A stretch of 64,000 nt of DNA from Embleya sp051903075. Lineage in GTDB: Bacteria; Actinomycetota; Actinomycetes; Streptomycetales; Streptomycetaceae. The notes under the pieces are model-generated. The model did no database searches and had not been told where the DNA came from. It saw only the letters and a program-made list of their open reading frames with translations. Positions 57,332-64,000 of the stretch are shown one piece after another (position 1 is the stretch's first letter; every line of letters starts with the position of its first letter). The stretch is from the NCBI RefSeq assembly GCF_051903075.1, contig NZ_CP182422.1:6758001-6822000 (forward strand). Direction: 5' to 3'. The position numbers and the translations under genes are program-made.

Positions 57332-58891
57332 TGTGTCCACCTTCTGCTGTTTCGACCCGGTCTCCCCGGCTCGTGGTAACAGCTTCGCGCCCCAGTGGGG
57401 GTCGGGGCATGAGGCGGATGCCGCATCTATCCGGGGATCCGTCGCCCCCCGGATGCCTAAGCCGATCCGAGCCGGCCTAAGCCGACGTAAGGCGGTCCAA
57501 GGTCTCCTAAGGTCCTCTAAGGGGGGTCCGCCGGGACACCTACGACAACGCCCTGACCTGGGCGAACGCGAGGCGGACAACACCGCCGGCCGTGGTCGGC
57601 GAATAAGGCCCCGGCTCCGGGCCGCGGCGAGCCATTGCGGGTACTGGCCCACCAGTCGCTCGAAGAGTTCGTCGTCGCTCAGGCTGTTCAGGTCGGCGAC
57701 CGTGAAATAGGCCGTGTTGTCGAGGAAGCGGCCGGACAGGTCGTCCAATTCGGCCAGGAACTCGAACTCGTCCGGCTCGCCGATCGCCATGAACTGCCAG
57801 AACACCGGCTCGTAACCGGAGGAGCGGATGTGCTCGCGGGCCGCGTCCTCCTCGCTCGTCGCGCCGTCCGTCACGAACATCACGAACACCGGCGGCTCGG
57901 GCGGCGCGGCCGCGGGCAGCGGTGTCGACCGTGGTTCGCCGGAGCCGAAGTAGTACTCCCGCACCGCGCGCATCGCCTCGCCGTAGTCGGTCCACGGGCC
58001 CACGTCGGCCTCGGCGTACACGGTCGCCACCCGCCCCCGATAGTTGTCGAGGTCCATGCCGCCGAACCGCCGGGCGAAGGCCGCGAACGGGAACACGTCC
58101 ACCTCGCCGTCGTCGTCGAAGCGCAGGGCCAGCGACAACACCCGCTCGGCCAGCGCCTGTACCTGGCCGCTCTCGTACATCTCGTCCATCGAGATGGACA
58201 TGTCCAAAACCAGCGCGACGCGCGCGGTGTGCTCGGCCAGGCCGTGCTTCTCCAGACCGATCGCGGCCTTCTTGGTCAGCGAGAGCAGCGTGTCGTGGCC
58301 GTCGCGGGCGAGCCGCTTCTCCATCGAGATCAGGCGCTGCTTCTTGAGGTCGACCACGGGCGCCGAAGGTTCCTCCGCGGCCACGCTGATCCCGAAGTCC
58401 GTGGCCAGGCCCGCCAGTCCGGAGTCGTAGCCCTGCCCGACCGCGCGAAACCGCCACCCGCCGGCCCGCCGGTACACCTCGCCGAACACGAACGCCGTCT
58501 CCGTCGTGGCGTCGTCGATGTCGAACGAGACCACCGAGGCGCCGGTGGCCGCGTCGGTCAGCTCCAGCCGCAAGCCCGGCACCCGGCCGAACGTGCCGCC
58601 GTCCGCCGAGGCCGCCAGGATCACCGCTGCCAGGTCGTCGGGCGCCCGGTCCAGGTCGAGGGCCACGGTGTCGGAGCCGGGCCGTTTGCCCCGATGGCCG
58701 ACCGCGCCCGAGGGGTGGGCCGGCTGGTTGTAGAAGACCATGTCCGCGTCGCCGCCCACCCGGCGTTCGCCGTTCAGGAGCAGCGCCGACACGTCGACGT
58801 CCGGCACGCCCGGACCCGGTCGCCAGCTGAGGGTGGCGTGCAGATTCCCGGTCGACAGCGGGGCGTTCGCTCCCTTGGCGAGCTTCGTCAT
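57125..58891 (-). CDS. TerD-vWA domain protein, frame open into a small gene
   Basis: A 588-codon open frame. Residues 1 to about 185 are a TerD-like (tellurium/stress, calcium-binding) domain with GGDADMVFYNQPAHPSGAV. Residues about 220-415 are a von Willebrand A domain with a MIDAS DMSIS (Asp230, Ser232, Ser234) and TDGATSEEDA. In similar genes the protein ends near residue 430 (ARSRGLIR). Here no stop follows, and the frame runs through about 90 Arg/Pro-rich residues (431-520) into a 68-codon small gene. Either it is a true fusion or the stop codon was lost by mutation. The ATG at 58891 has GAGGGCATG context. It is divergent from the NUDIX gene. Confidence 0.75.
   Translation of the reverse strand: MTKLAKGANAPLSTGNLHATLSWRPGPGVPDVDVSALLLNGERRVGGDADMVFYNQPAHPSGAVGHRGKRPGSDTVALDLDRAPDDLAAVILAASADGGTFGRVPGLRLELTDAATGASVVSFDIDDATTETAFVFGEVYRRAGGWRFRAVGQGYDSGLAGLATDFGISVAAEEPSAPVVDLKKQRLISMEKRLARDGHDTLLSLTKKAAIGLEKHGLAEHTARVALVLDMSISMDEMYESGQVQALAERVLSLALRFDDDGEVDVFPFAAFARRFGGMDLDNYRGRVATVYAEADVGPWTDYGEAMRAVREYYFGSGEPRSTPLPAAAPPEPPVFVMFVTDGATSEEDAAREHIRSSGYEPVFWQFMAIGEPDEFEFLAELDDLSGRFLDNTAYFTVADLNSLSDDELFERLVGQYPQWLAAARSRGLIRRPRPAVLSASRSPRSGRCRRCPGGPPLEDLRRPWTALRRLRPARIGLGIRGATDPRIDAASASCPDPHWGAKLLPRAGETGSKQQKVDTVIEYELYKNRQQELLAVAGRDRMVVAALRSRRAAAKARRAERVQQEAVQSAAAIESLRMRRNLQLLTR
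57455..57521. repeat. 20-bp tandem repeat (CCTAAG type)
   Basis: Units start GCCTAAGCCGATCCGAGCCG (57455-57474) and GCCTAAGCCGACGTAAGGCG (57475-57494), then a diverged GTCCAAGGTCTCCTAAGGTC (57495-57514), followed by CTCTAAGG. This lies in the region between the vWA domain and the small gene, in the stretch that should be intergenic. It supports the idea that this part is repeat-derived and not ancestral coding sequence. Confidence 0.6.
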
Positions 58892-59002
58892 GCCCTCACC
58901 GTGCCACAGCGCCCGAGCTGCGGTGCGGTTCGCGCGAGTTCGGTACGGGCGGACCAGGACGCCGCCGGCACTCGCCGGGAAGCGGTCCGCCAGGATGGGC
59001 CC

Positions 59003-59518
59003 ATGGCGTCGATCGTGTTGGCATCGCTCACCGTGGGCTGGATCCCCGTCGCGCATCGCATGGAACTGCTGCGCTGCGACGAGGTGCCCGCCGGCTACAC
59101 CGTGACCACCGGCTTCGTGTTCGCCGTGGACGCGCTGGGACGTACGTTGCTCACCCGCGTCGACCGGCCGGGGCGCGGCTGGGAGGTGCCGGGTGGACAC
59201 CTGGATCCGGGCGAGACGCCGGCCCTGGCGGCGGCACGGGAGCTCGCCGAGGAGACGGGGCTGCGCCTGGACGCGGACCGGTTGACGCTGCTCGGCGGCC
59301 AGCGGATCACCCTGTCGGACCCGCCGCCGGCCGGCTACCGGTATCCGGCCCGGGCGTTCCAGGCCTTCCACGCGGTGCGGCTGCCGGACCCGGGCGCGCC
59401 CACCCGCCCGGAGTCGGGCTCGGAGTGCGGGGCGGCCGAGTGGGTCGGGCGGGTCGAGGTCGCCGCCCGCTGTCCGGGCGCCGCCTGGCTGCCGCTGCAC
59501 GCGACGTTGTTCGGCTGA
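59003..59518 (+). CDS. NUDIX hydrolase
   Basis: A 171-residue NUDIX protein. The 23-residue box GGHLDPGETPALAAARELAEETGL fits the consensus GxxxxxExxxxxxxREUxEExGU. The N-terminal strands TVTTGFVFAVD and LLTRVDRPGRGWEVPGG are typical. It hydrolyses a nucleoside diphosphate linked to another group. The ATG at 59003 is preceded by AGGA and is the start nearest a ribosome-binding site. It is divergent from the TerD-vWA gene and lies 124 bases before exonuclease III on the same strand. Substrate unknown. Confidence 0.85.
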   Translation: MASIVLASLTVGWIPVAHRMELLRCDEVPAGYTVTTGFVFAVDALGRTLLTRVDRPGRGWEVPGGHLDPGETPALAAARELAEETGLRLDADRLTLLGGQRITLSDPPPAGYRYPARAFQAFHAVRLPDPGAPTRPESGSECGAAEWVGRVEVAARCPGAAWLPLHATLFG

Positions 59519-59642
59519 CCGGGGGCCGCCGCGCCCGACGGCCGGCCGGGCCCACCCCACCCCGCCCCCGCGCCGCGTCCGACGGCCGGTCCCGGCCTAC
59601 CCCCCGCCGCACCCCCCGGTCGAAACGGGCTAATCTGCACCG

Positions 59643-60440
59643 ATGATCACCGTCTCCACCGCCAACGTGAACGGGCTGCGGGCCGCGGCCGGTAAGGGCT
59701 TCACCGAGTGGCTGGGCGCCACCGAGGCCGATGTGGTGTGCCTCCAAGAGGTACGGGCCACGCCCGACCAGCTCAGCGACGAGGTCCGCGACCCCGAGGG
59801 CTGGTACGCCTACTACGCGCCCGCCACCGCCAAGGGCCGGGCCGGCGTCGCGGTGTACAGCCGGATCCGGCCGAGCGCGGTCCGGATCGGCTTCGGGTCG
59901 GCTGAGTTCGACGCGTCCGGGCGGTGGATCGAGGTCGACCTGCCCAAGGTGACCGTGGCCAGCCTGTACCTGCCCACCGGCGAGGCGGAGACGCCGAAGC
60001 AGGAGGAGAAGAACCGGTTCATGGCCGACCTGCTCGCGCACCTGAAGGTGATGCGCGCGACGGCCGCGATCGGCGGGCGCGAGTCGCTGGTGTGCGGGGA
60101 CTGGAACATCGCGCACACCGAGCACGACATCAAGAACTGGAAGGGCAACGTCAAGAAGTCCGGGTTCCTGCCCGAGGAGCGGGCCTGGCTCACCGACCTG
60201 TTCGGCGCGGCCGACTGGCACGACGTGGTCCGCCGGATCCACCCCGAGGGCCCCGGGCCGTACTCGTGGTGGTCGTACCGGGGCAAGGCGTTCGACACCG
60301 ACGCCGGCTGGCGGATCGACTACCACGTCGCGACCCCGGAACTGGCCGACGTGGCGCTCACGGCGGTGACCGAGCGGGCGGACAGCTACGACGCGCGCTG
60401 GTCCGATCACGCGCCGGTGACGGTGGCGTACGACATCTGA
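59643..60440 (+). CDS. xth: Exodeoxyribonuclease III
   Basis: A 265-residue exonuclease III/AP endonuclease of the EEP fold that cuts at abasic sites and removes 3' ends. Key residues are Asn10 (ANVNGL), Glu36 (CLQEVRA), the CGDWNIAH segment with Asp and Asn, and Asp255-His256 (SDHAP). The start ATG is at 59643 and the length is normal for the family. Its last codons are part of a 24-bp repeat that continues into the convergent XRE gene, so its C-terminus may have been shaped by repeat growth. Confidence 0.9.
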   Translation: MITVSTANVNGLRAAAGKGFTEWLGATEADVVCLQEVRATPDQLSDEVRDPEGWYAYYAPATAKGRAGVAVYSRIRPSAVRIGFGSAEFDASGRWIEVDLPKVTVASLYLPTGEAETPKQEEKNRFMADLLAHLKVMRATAAIGGRESLVCGDWNIAHTEHDIKNWKGNVKKSGFLPEERAWLTDLFGAADWHDVVRRIHPEGPGPYSWWSYRGKAFDTDAGWRIDYHVATPELADVALTAVTERADSYDARWSDHAPVTVAYDI

Positions 60441-60544
60441 GCGGGGGTCCCCACGGCATCCACCCGGGCCGGCCCCACGGCATTCGCGCGGGCCTGCCCG
60501 TTGACGTCCGCGCGGACCGGCCCCTACGACATCCGCGCCGGCTC
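60425..60544. repeat. Degenerate 24-bp tandem repeat
   Basis: Four units of 24 bases run from 60449 to 60544, at 60449-60472, 60473-60496, 60497-60520 and 60521-60544, with the first two the most alike (CCCCACGGCAT start). A fifth, looser unit precedes them (60425-60448) and includes the end of exonuclease III, where TACGACATC matches the fourth unit. The last unit includes the end of the XRE gene. It is a minisatellite spanning two convergent gene ends. Confidence 0.7.
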
Positions 60545-61480
60545 CGGGATCGGGTCCGGGCCCGTGCCGGGTGCGTTCGGCGTGCCGTGGCGCGTTTCGC
60601 GGCGCCGCCGCACGGCCTTCGTATGGCATTCGTCGCAGCACCAGGGCGTGACCGGCATCGCCATCAACTCGGCCAGCCGGGCGCGGGTCGTGTCGTCGGC
60701 CGGGGTGTAGACCATCATCCGGGTCTCCGGGACGTTCAACTGCAACCGGGTGGCCGAGAGATCCAGCCGGCCCACCGCGACATGCAGGAGCCGCTTGATG
60801 TGCCGACTGCCCGAATTGACCTCGCGGCGAGCCCACAATCGGGCGAACTCCGGGCTGGCGTCGGTCAGTCGGCTGACGAACGACTCCCACTCCGGCTCAC
60901 CGACGTGCCGGGCGAACGCGGTCTGCAACTCGGCGACCATGCGCGGTTCCTCGAAGGCCCGGTCGATGAACGGATTGCACGTCTCCCGCGACGTGAACGT
61001 GGCCCAGATCGCGTTGCGCTCCCCGATCGGCATGTCGGCCAGGCTCGGAAACAGCCTGGAGTACGCGCCGTTCCAGGCCAACACGTCGTAGCGGGCGTTG
61101 TACACCGCCGCCGGATGCGGGACCAGCGTGTCCAGGATCTCCTGGATCTCCGCCGGCAGCGTCGCCCCCGGCGGCGGCGCGACCTCCCAGGGCACCTGCG
61201 CGAGGCGGTACAGGTGGGTGCGCTCGGCCGGGTCCAGACCCAGGGTGCGCGCGACCGCGTCCAGCACCTGGACGCTCGCGTTGATCGGCCGACCCTGTTC
61301 GAGCCAGGTGTACCAGGTCACCCCCACCCCGGCGAGCAGCGCCACCTCCTCGCGGCGCAGCCCCGGCGTGCGTCGGCGCAGGCCCGGGGGCAGGCCGACC
61401 TCCTCCGGGGTGCGGCGCTCGCGCCGACTGCGCAGGAATGCGCCCAACTCGGTGCGCCGGCTGGCGGTGTTGGTGCTCAT
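60524..61480 (-). CDS. XRE/MmyB-type transcriptional regulator
   Basis: A 318-residue regulator with an N-terminal XRE helix-turn-helix (about residues 10-80; RREEVALLAGVGVTWYTWLE) and a MmyB ligand domain after the LDPAERTHLYRL linker. The end of the protein has a CCDECHTKAV cluster of three cysteines, unlike the other two XRE proteins of the window, then a polar tail. It is divergent from a DHA2 MFS gene; the intergenic space carries a 19-bp direct repeat with 23-base period. It is the probable repressor of that efflux gene. Confidence 0.87.
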   Translation of the reverse strand: MSTNTASRRTELGAFLRSRRERRTPEEVGLPPGLRRRTPGLRREEVALLAGVGVTWYTWLEQGRPINASVQVLDAVARTLGLDPAERTHLYRLAQVPWEVAPPPGATLPAEIQEILDTLVPHPAAVYNARYDVLAWNGAYSRLFPSLADMPIGERNAIWATFTSRETCNPFIDRAFEEPRMVAELQTAFARHVGEPEWESFVSRLTDASPEFARLWARREVNSGSRHIKRLLHVAVGRLDLSATRLQLNVPETRMMVYTPADDTTRARLAELMAMPVTPWCCDECHTKAVRRRRETRHGTPNAPGTGPDPIPEPARMS

Positions 61481-61518
61481 GCGGCCATCCTCGCCGCTCT
61501 CCCGCCGGGCTGCCAGGT

Positions 61519-61560
61519 GCTCTCGGTACCAGGATCGACAGGCTCTCGGCAACAGGATCG
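61519..61560. promoter_or_regulatory. Direct-repeat operator between XRE and MFS genes
   Basis: GCTCTCGGTACCAGGATCG (61519-61537) and GCTCTCGGCAACAGGATCG (61542-61560) are 19-base direct repeats with two differences and a spacing of 23 bases, close to two helical turns. They lie between the divergent XRE and MFS genes, 22 bases before the MFS start. The shared word resembles sites beside the two other XRE genes here. Cooperative binding by the XRE protein is inferred. Confidence 0.65.
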
Positions 61561-61581
61561 CCGCCCCCGCACGCTCCTTGC

Positions 61582-62958
61582 ATGACCACGACAACAGCCG
61601 CGCCGGCCACGGCACGGCGCGCCCATCCGCTCCTGCTGACGGCGTTGCTCACCGCACAGTTCATGGCCCTGCTCGACACGTCGGTCGTCAACGTCGCCGG
61701 CCCCACCATCCGTACCGATCTGGACACCAGCGGCGCGGGTCTGCAACTGGTCGTCTCCGGCTACACCATCGTCTACGCGATGCTCATCGTCACCGGCTCC
61801 CGGCTCGGCGGACGGCTCGGTTTCCGCCGGGTCTTCGGCGTCGGCCTGGTCGTCTTCACCGCCGCGTCGCTGGCGTGCGGACTCGCCTGGGACGACACGT
61901 CGCTGATCGCGGCCCGCGCCGTCCAGGGCGGCGGCGCCGCGCTGATGGTGCCCCAGGTGCTCAATCTGATCCAGGCGACCTACGCCGGGGCCGACCGGGC
62001 CCGGGCGATGGGGCGCTATGCCGCGACCATCGCCGGCGGCATGGTCGCCGGGCAGGTGCTCGGCGGACTCCTGGTCAGCGCCGACCTGTTCGGGCTGTCC
62101 TGGCGGCCGGTGTTCCTGATCAACATCCCGGTCGGGATCGTGCTGTACGTGCTTGCGCGGCGGGTGCTGCCCGACGGCGGGATCCCCTCGGCGCGCGGAC
62201 TGGACCTGCCCGGACTGGCCCTGCTCGCCCCCGCCCTGCTGGCCCTGGTCGTCCCGCTGGTGATGGGGCACGAGTTGGACTGGCCGACCTGGGGGTGGGT
62301 GAGCCTGGCCGGCTGCGTCGTGTTGTTCGTGCTGTTCGGATTCGTCGAACGGCGCGCGTCGCATCCGCTGATCCCGGCGTCGTTGTTGCGGGTGCCCGGG
62401 GTGCTGCCGGGGGCGGTGACGCTGCTGCTCGCGATGACGGCGTTCGGCGGGTTGATGTTCTCCACCGCGCTGTACGTCCAGGGCGGCCTGGGCTACTCGG
62501 CGCTGGAGGCGGGGTTGACCTTCATCCCGGCCTCGCTGGTGTTCGCGACGGTGTCGCTGCGCTGGCAGGTGTTGCCCGCCGCGTGGCATCCGCGGTTGCC
62601 GATGATCGGGATGCCGATCGGCGCGCTCGGCTTCGCGGCCAACGCGTGGACGTTCCGCACCGGGCAACCACTGCCGGTACTGCTGGCCACGATGGCGGCG
62701 GGCAGCTTCGGTCTTGGCGTGGCGTACGCCCCGGTGATGACGTTGGCGCTGCGTCGGGTGCCGCTGCCGCAGGCGTCGGACGCGTCCGGCTTGATGGTGA
62801 CGATGATCCAGCTCGGCCAGGTGCTCGGGGTGGCCGTGTTCGGCACGCTGTACCTGTCGGTCGGCGGCGACTTCCACCACGCGGGCGAGGTGACGGCGCT
62901 GTGGATCGCGGCGACGGTGTTGGTCACCACCGTGCCGGCGGCGCGCCTGCGTCGGTGA
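61582..62958 (+). CDS. DHA2-type MFS transporter
   Basis: A 458-residue major facilitator of the DHA2 (14-TM) type. LLDTSVVNVAGPTIRTDL in the first helix region, SRLGGRLGFRRVFG in the first loop and GGMVAGQVLGGLL in the motif C region are the family marks. The ATG at 61582 follows CTCCTTGC without a strong ribosome-binding site; it may be near the transcription start. The divergent MmyB regulator and the direct repeat between them strongly suggest an inducible drug exporter. The cargo is unknown. Confidence 0.87.
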   Translation: MTTTTAAPATARRAHPLLLTALLTAQFMALLDTSVVNVAGPTIRTDLDTSGAGLQLVVSGYTIVYAMLIVTGSRLGGRLGFRRVFGVGLVVFTAASLACGLAWDDTSLIAARAVQGGGAALMVPQVLNLIQATYAGADRARAMGRYAATIAGGMVAGQVLGGLLVSADLFGLSWRPVFLINIPVGIVLYVLARRVLPDGGIPSARGLDLPGLALLAPALLALVVPLVMGHELDWPTWGWVSLAGCVVLFVLFGFVERRASHPLIPASLLRVPGVLPGAVTLLLAMTAFGGLMFSTALYVQGGLGYSALEAGLTFIPASLVFATVSLRWQVLPAAWHPRLPMIGMPIGALGFAANAWTFRTGQPLPVLLATMAAGSFGLGVAYAPVMTLALRRVPLPQASDASGLMVTMIQLGQVLGVAVFGTLYLSVGGDFHHAGEVTALWIAATVLVTTVPAARLRR

Positions 62959-63021
62959 GGTTCGGGGGGCCGCGGGGGTGCCCTCCGGTGTTCGTCGACG
63001 AGGTCGGGGCCGCGGCGGGTG

Positions 63022-63393
63022 CTATCCGGTGTTCGCCGCGGCCTCCGCCGCGTCCTGGGCGGCCAGGACGCGGTGGCCGTATTCGAGGGACCACGCGCCC
63101 AGCGCCCGGAACGGGACCAGGAGGGATTCGCCGAGGTCGGTCAGCGCGTACTCGACGCGCGGTGGCGCCTCGGCGTAGGTACGGCGCTCGACCAGGCCGT
63201 GGTATTCGAGCCGGCGCAACGTCTCGGTGAGCACCTTCGCGCTGATCCCGCCGATCCGCGCGGCCAGCGCGCCCGGCCGCCTCGGGCCGTCGGCCAGCGC
63301 GTAGACGACCACGCTGTTCCAGCGGTTGGTGAGCAGGTCGAAGGCGACGCGGGCGCGGCAGTCGGCGACGTACTCGCCTTCGTGCTCGGTCAT
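63022..63393 (-). CDS. HxlR-family transcriptional regulator
   Basis: A 123-residue winged-helix regulator with the HxlR pattern: a cysteine near the start (DCRARVAFDLLTNRWN), the helix FDLLTNRWNSVVVYAL, the recognition region RIGGISAKVLTETLRRLEYHGLVERR, and the wing PPRVEYALTDLGESL. The cysteine (ADCRAR) fits redox or aldehyde sensing in some HxlR proteins. It is divergent from an F420-reductase-like gene, the usual target. ATG 63393 is preferred; 63402 adds three residues. TACCGAACGGTG (63421-63432) is a possible operator. Confidence 0.87.
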   Translation of the reverse strand: MTEHEGEYVADCRARVAFDLLTNRWNSVVVYALADGPRRPGALAARIGGISAKVLTETLRRLEYHGLVERRTYAEAPPRVEYALTDLGESLLVPFRALGAWSLEYGHRVLAAQDAAEAAANTG

Positions 63394-63499
63394 GGCACCC
63401 ATTCTCACCCGGCCGTCACTTACCGAACGGTGTGCATCGGCGCGCCTAGCGTCGTGGAGTCGGAAAGGCACACGTCGTAGGTCGTATGGGGAGAGCGCG

Positions 63500-64000
63500 A
63501 TGCGAATCGGAATATTGGGCGCGGGCAACATGGCGGCGGCGCTGGGGGCCAAGTGGGTCGGGGCCGGGCACGACGTGCTGATCGGGGCCCGGTCGGCGGA
63601 GCGGGCCGGGGTGCTCGCCGAGCGGATCGGGGCGCGGGCGGGCACGTTCGCCGAGGCCGCCGGGCACGGGGAGGCGGTGCTGGTGGCGGTCGGGCACGCG
63701 GCGGTCGGGGAGGTGGTCCCGCCGCTGGCGCCGAGCCTGGTCGGCAAGGCCCTCCTCGACTGCTCGAACCCGATCGTGCCCGGACCGGGCGGCCTGATGT
63801 TGACCACGGACGGCGGCCCGGCGGCGGCCGAGGCGCTCGCGGCGGCGGCCCCCCGGGCGCACGTGGTCAAGGCGTTCCACCTGGGCGCGGCCGAGGTGTG
63901 GGCGGGCCCGCACGCCACCGGCCTCGGCGTACCGCTGTGCGGCGACGACCCGACGGCACTGGCCGTGGTACACACCCTGGTCGCCGACATCGGATCGGTA
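63500..64000 (+). CDS. F420-dependent NADP reductase-like protein (partial)
   Basis: The first 167 codons of a Rossmann protein, cut by the window end. It begins MRIGILGAGNMAAALGAKWV, with the GxGxMA-type dinucleotide fold of the NADPH:F420 oxidoreductase/prephenate dehydrogenase-like group (F420_oxidored), and has the NPIVPGPGG loop. Many actinobacterial members reduce F420 or NADP-linked substrates. GGGGAGAG precedes the ATG at 63500. It is divergent from the HxlR regulator, which probably controls it. The C-terminal half is not in the window. Confidence 0.82.
   Translation, partial: MRIGILGAGNMAAALGAKWVGAGHDVLIGARSAERAGVLAERIGARAGTFAEAAGHGEAVLVAVGHAAVGEVVPPLAPSLVGKALLDCSNPIVPGPGGLMLTTDGGPAAAEALAAAAPRAHVVKAFHLGAAEVWAGPHATGLGVPLCGDDPTALAVVHTLVADIGSV

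Noticed and set aside
1..64000. tRNA, rRNA, CRISPR or insertion sequence
   Set aside because: None was recognised by eye. A short tRNA could be missed without a covariance model search, but no transposase or integrase-like protein is present.

Overview
The window is very GC-rich actinobacterial DNA. Frequent GTG starts, GC-rich third codon positions, many MmyB-type XRE regulators next to small enzyme genes, HisKA_3/LuxR two-component pairs, a hemoglobin-monooxygenase chimera and a TerD/vWA gene all point to a Streptomyces-like member of the Streptomycetales (Streptomyces, Kitasatospora or Embleya type). Genus and species cannot be fixed from sequence alone. I see no rRNA, tRNA, CRISPR array, transposase or integrase, so this looks like ordinary chromosome rich in accessory metabolism and regulation.

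Layout, left to right. 0-5 kb: a PlsC acyltransferase, then a TetR gene divergent from an amino-acid-type permease and amidohydrolase pair across a perfect 9-bp inverted repeat. 5-13.8 kb: an XRE regulator divergent from a dienelactone-hydrolase-like gene with a coupled 20-codon leader frame; an ABM-truncated hemoglobin fusion; a secreted S33 (TAP-like) peptidase; a two-gene ABC exporter; and a PNPOx-like gene divergent from a MocR regulator. 14-20 kb: two histidine kinase/response regulator pairs, a small lipoprotein and a proline-tailed hypothetical protein. 20.7-23.7 kb: a LuxR-type (LAL) ATPase with a roughly 345-residue low-complexity insertion and no LuxR DNA-binding domain. 24-28.3 kb: an enoyl-CoA hydratase, a methyltransferase overlapping lipB, DinB, a small membrane protein and a YciI protein.

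28.5-31.3 kb holds the most interesting locus: an SHC-fold, class II-type terpene cyclase overlapping by four bases with a class I terpene synthase. The class I enzyme keeps the NSE triad and RY pair but lacks a recognisable DDxxD box. No prenyl diphosphate synthase or P450 is seen nearby, and a membrane acyltransferase follows. 32.9-45.7 kb carries single-gene functions: a winged-helix HTH_42 protein, XRE/SDR pair, PCMT-like enzyme, NDH-2, MFS exporter, APH-like kinase, DHFR-like reductase and GNAT. 45.8-56.9 kb: ATP-grasp, histidine phosphatase, DHA2 MFS, an overlapping SDR/LLM-flavin oxidoreductase pair, ABC-F, an S1-domain protein and an asparaginase. 57-64 kb: a TerD-vWA gene whose frame stays open into a small downstream gene, NUDIX, exonuclease III, an XRE/DHA2 MFS pair with a 23-bp-spaced operator repeat, and an HxlR gene divergent from an F420-reductase-like gene cut by the window end.

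Recurring themes: divergent regulator/enzyme pairs with visible palindromes, and short degenerate minisatellites (18, 20, 22 and 24 bp units) at gene borders, some of which are or may be translated. All functions are read from motifs by eye; no database search was made.
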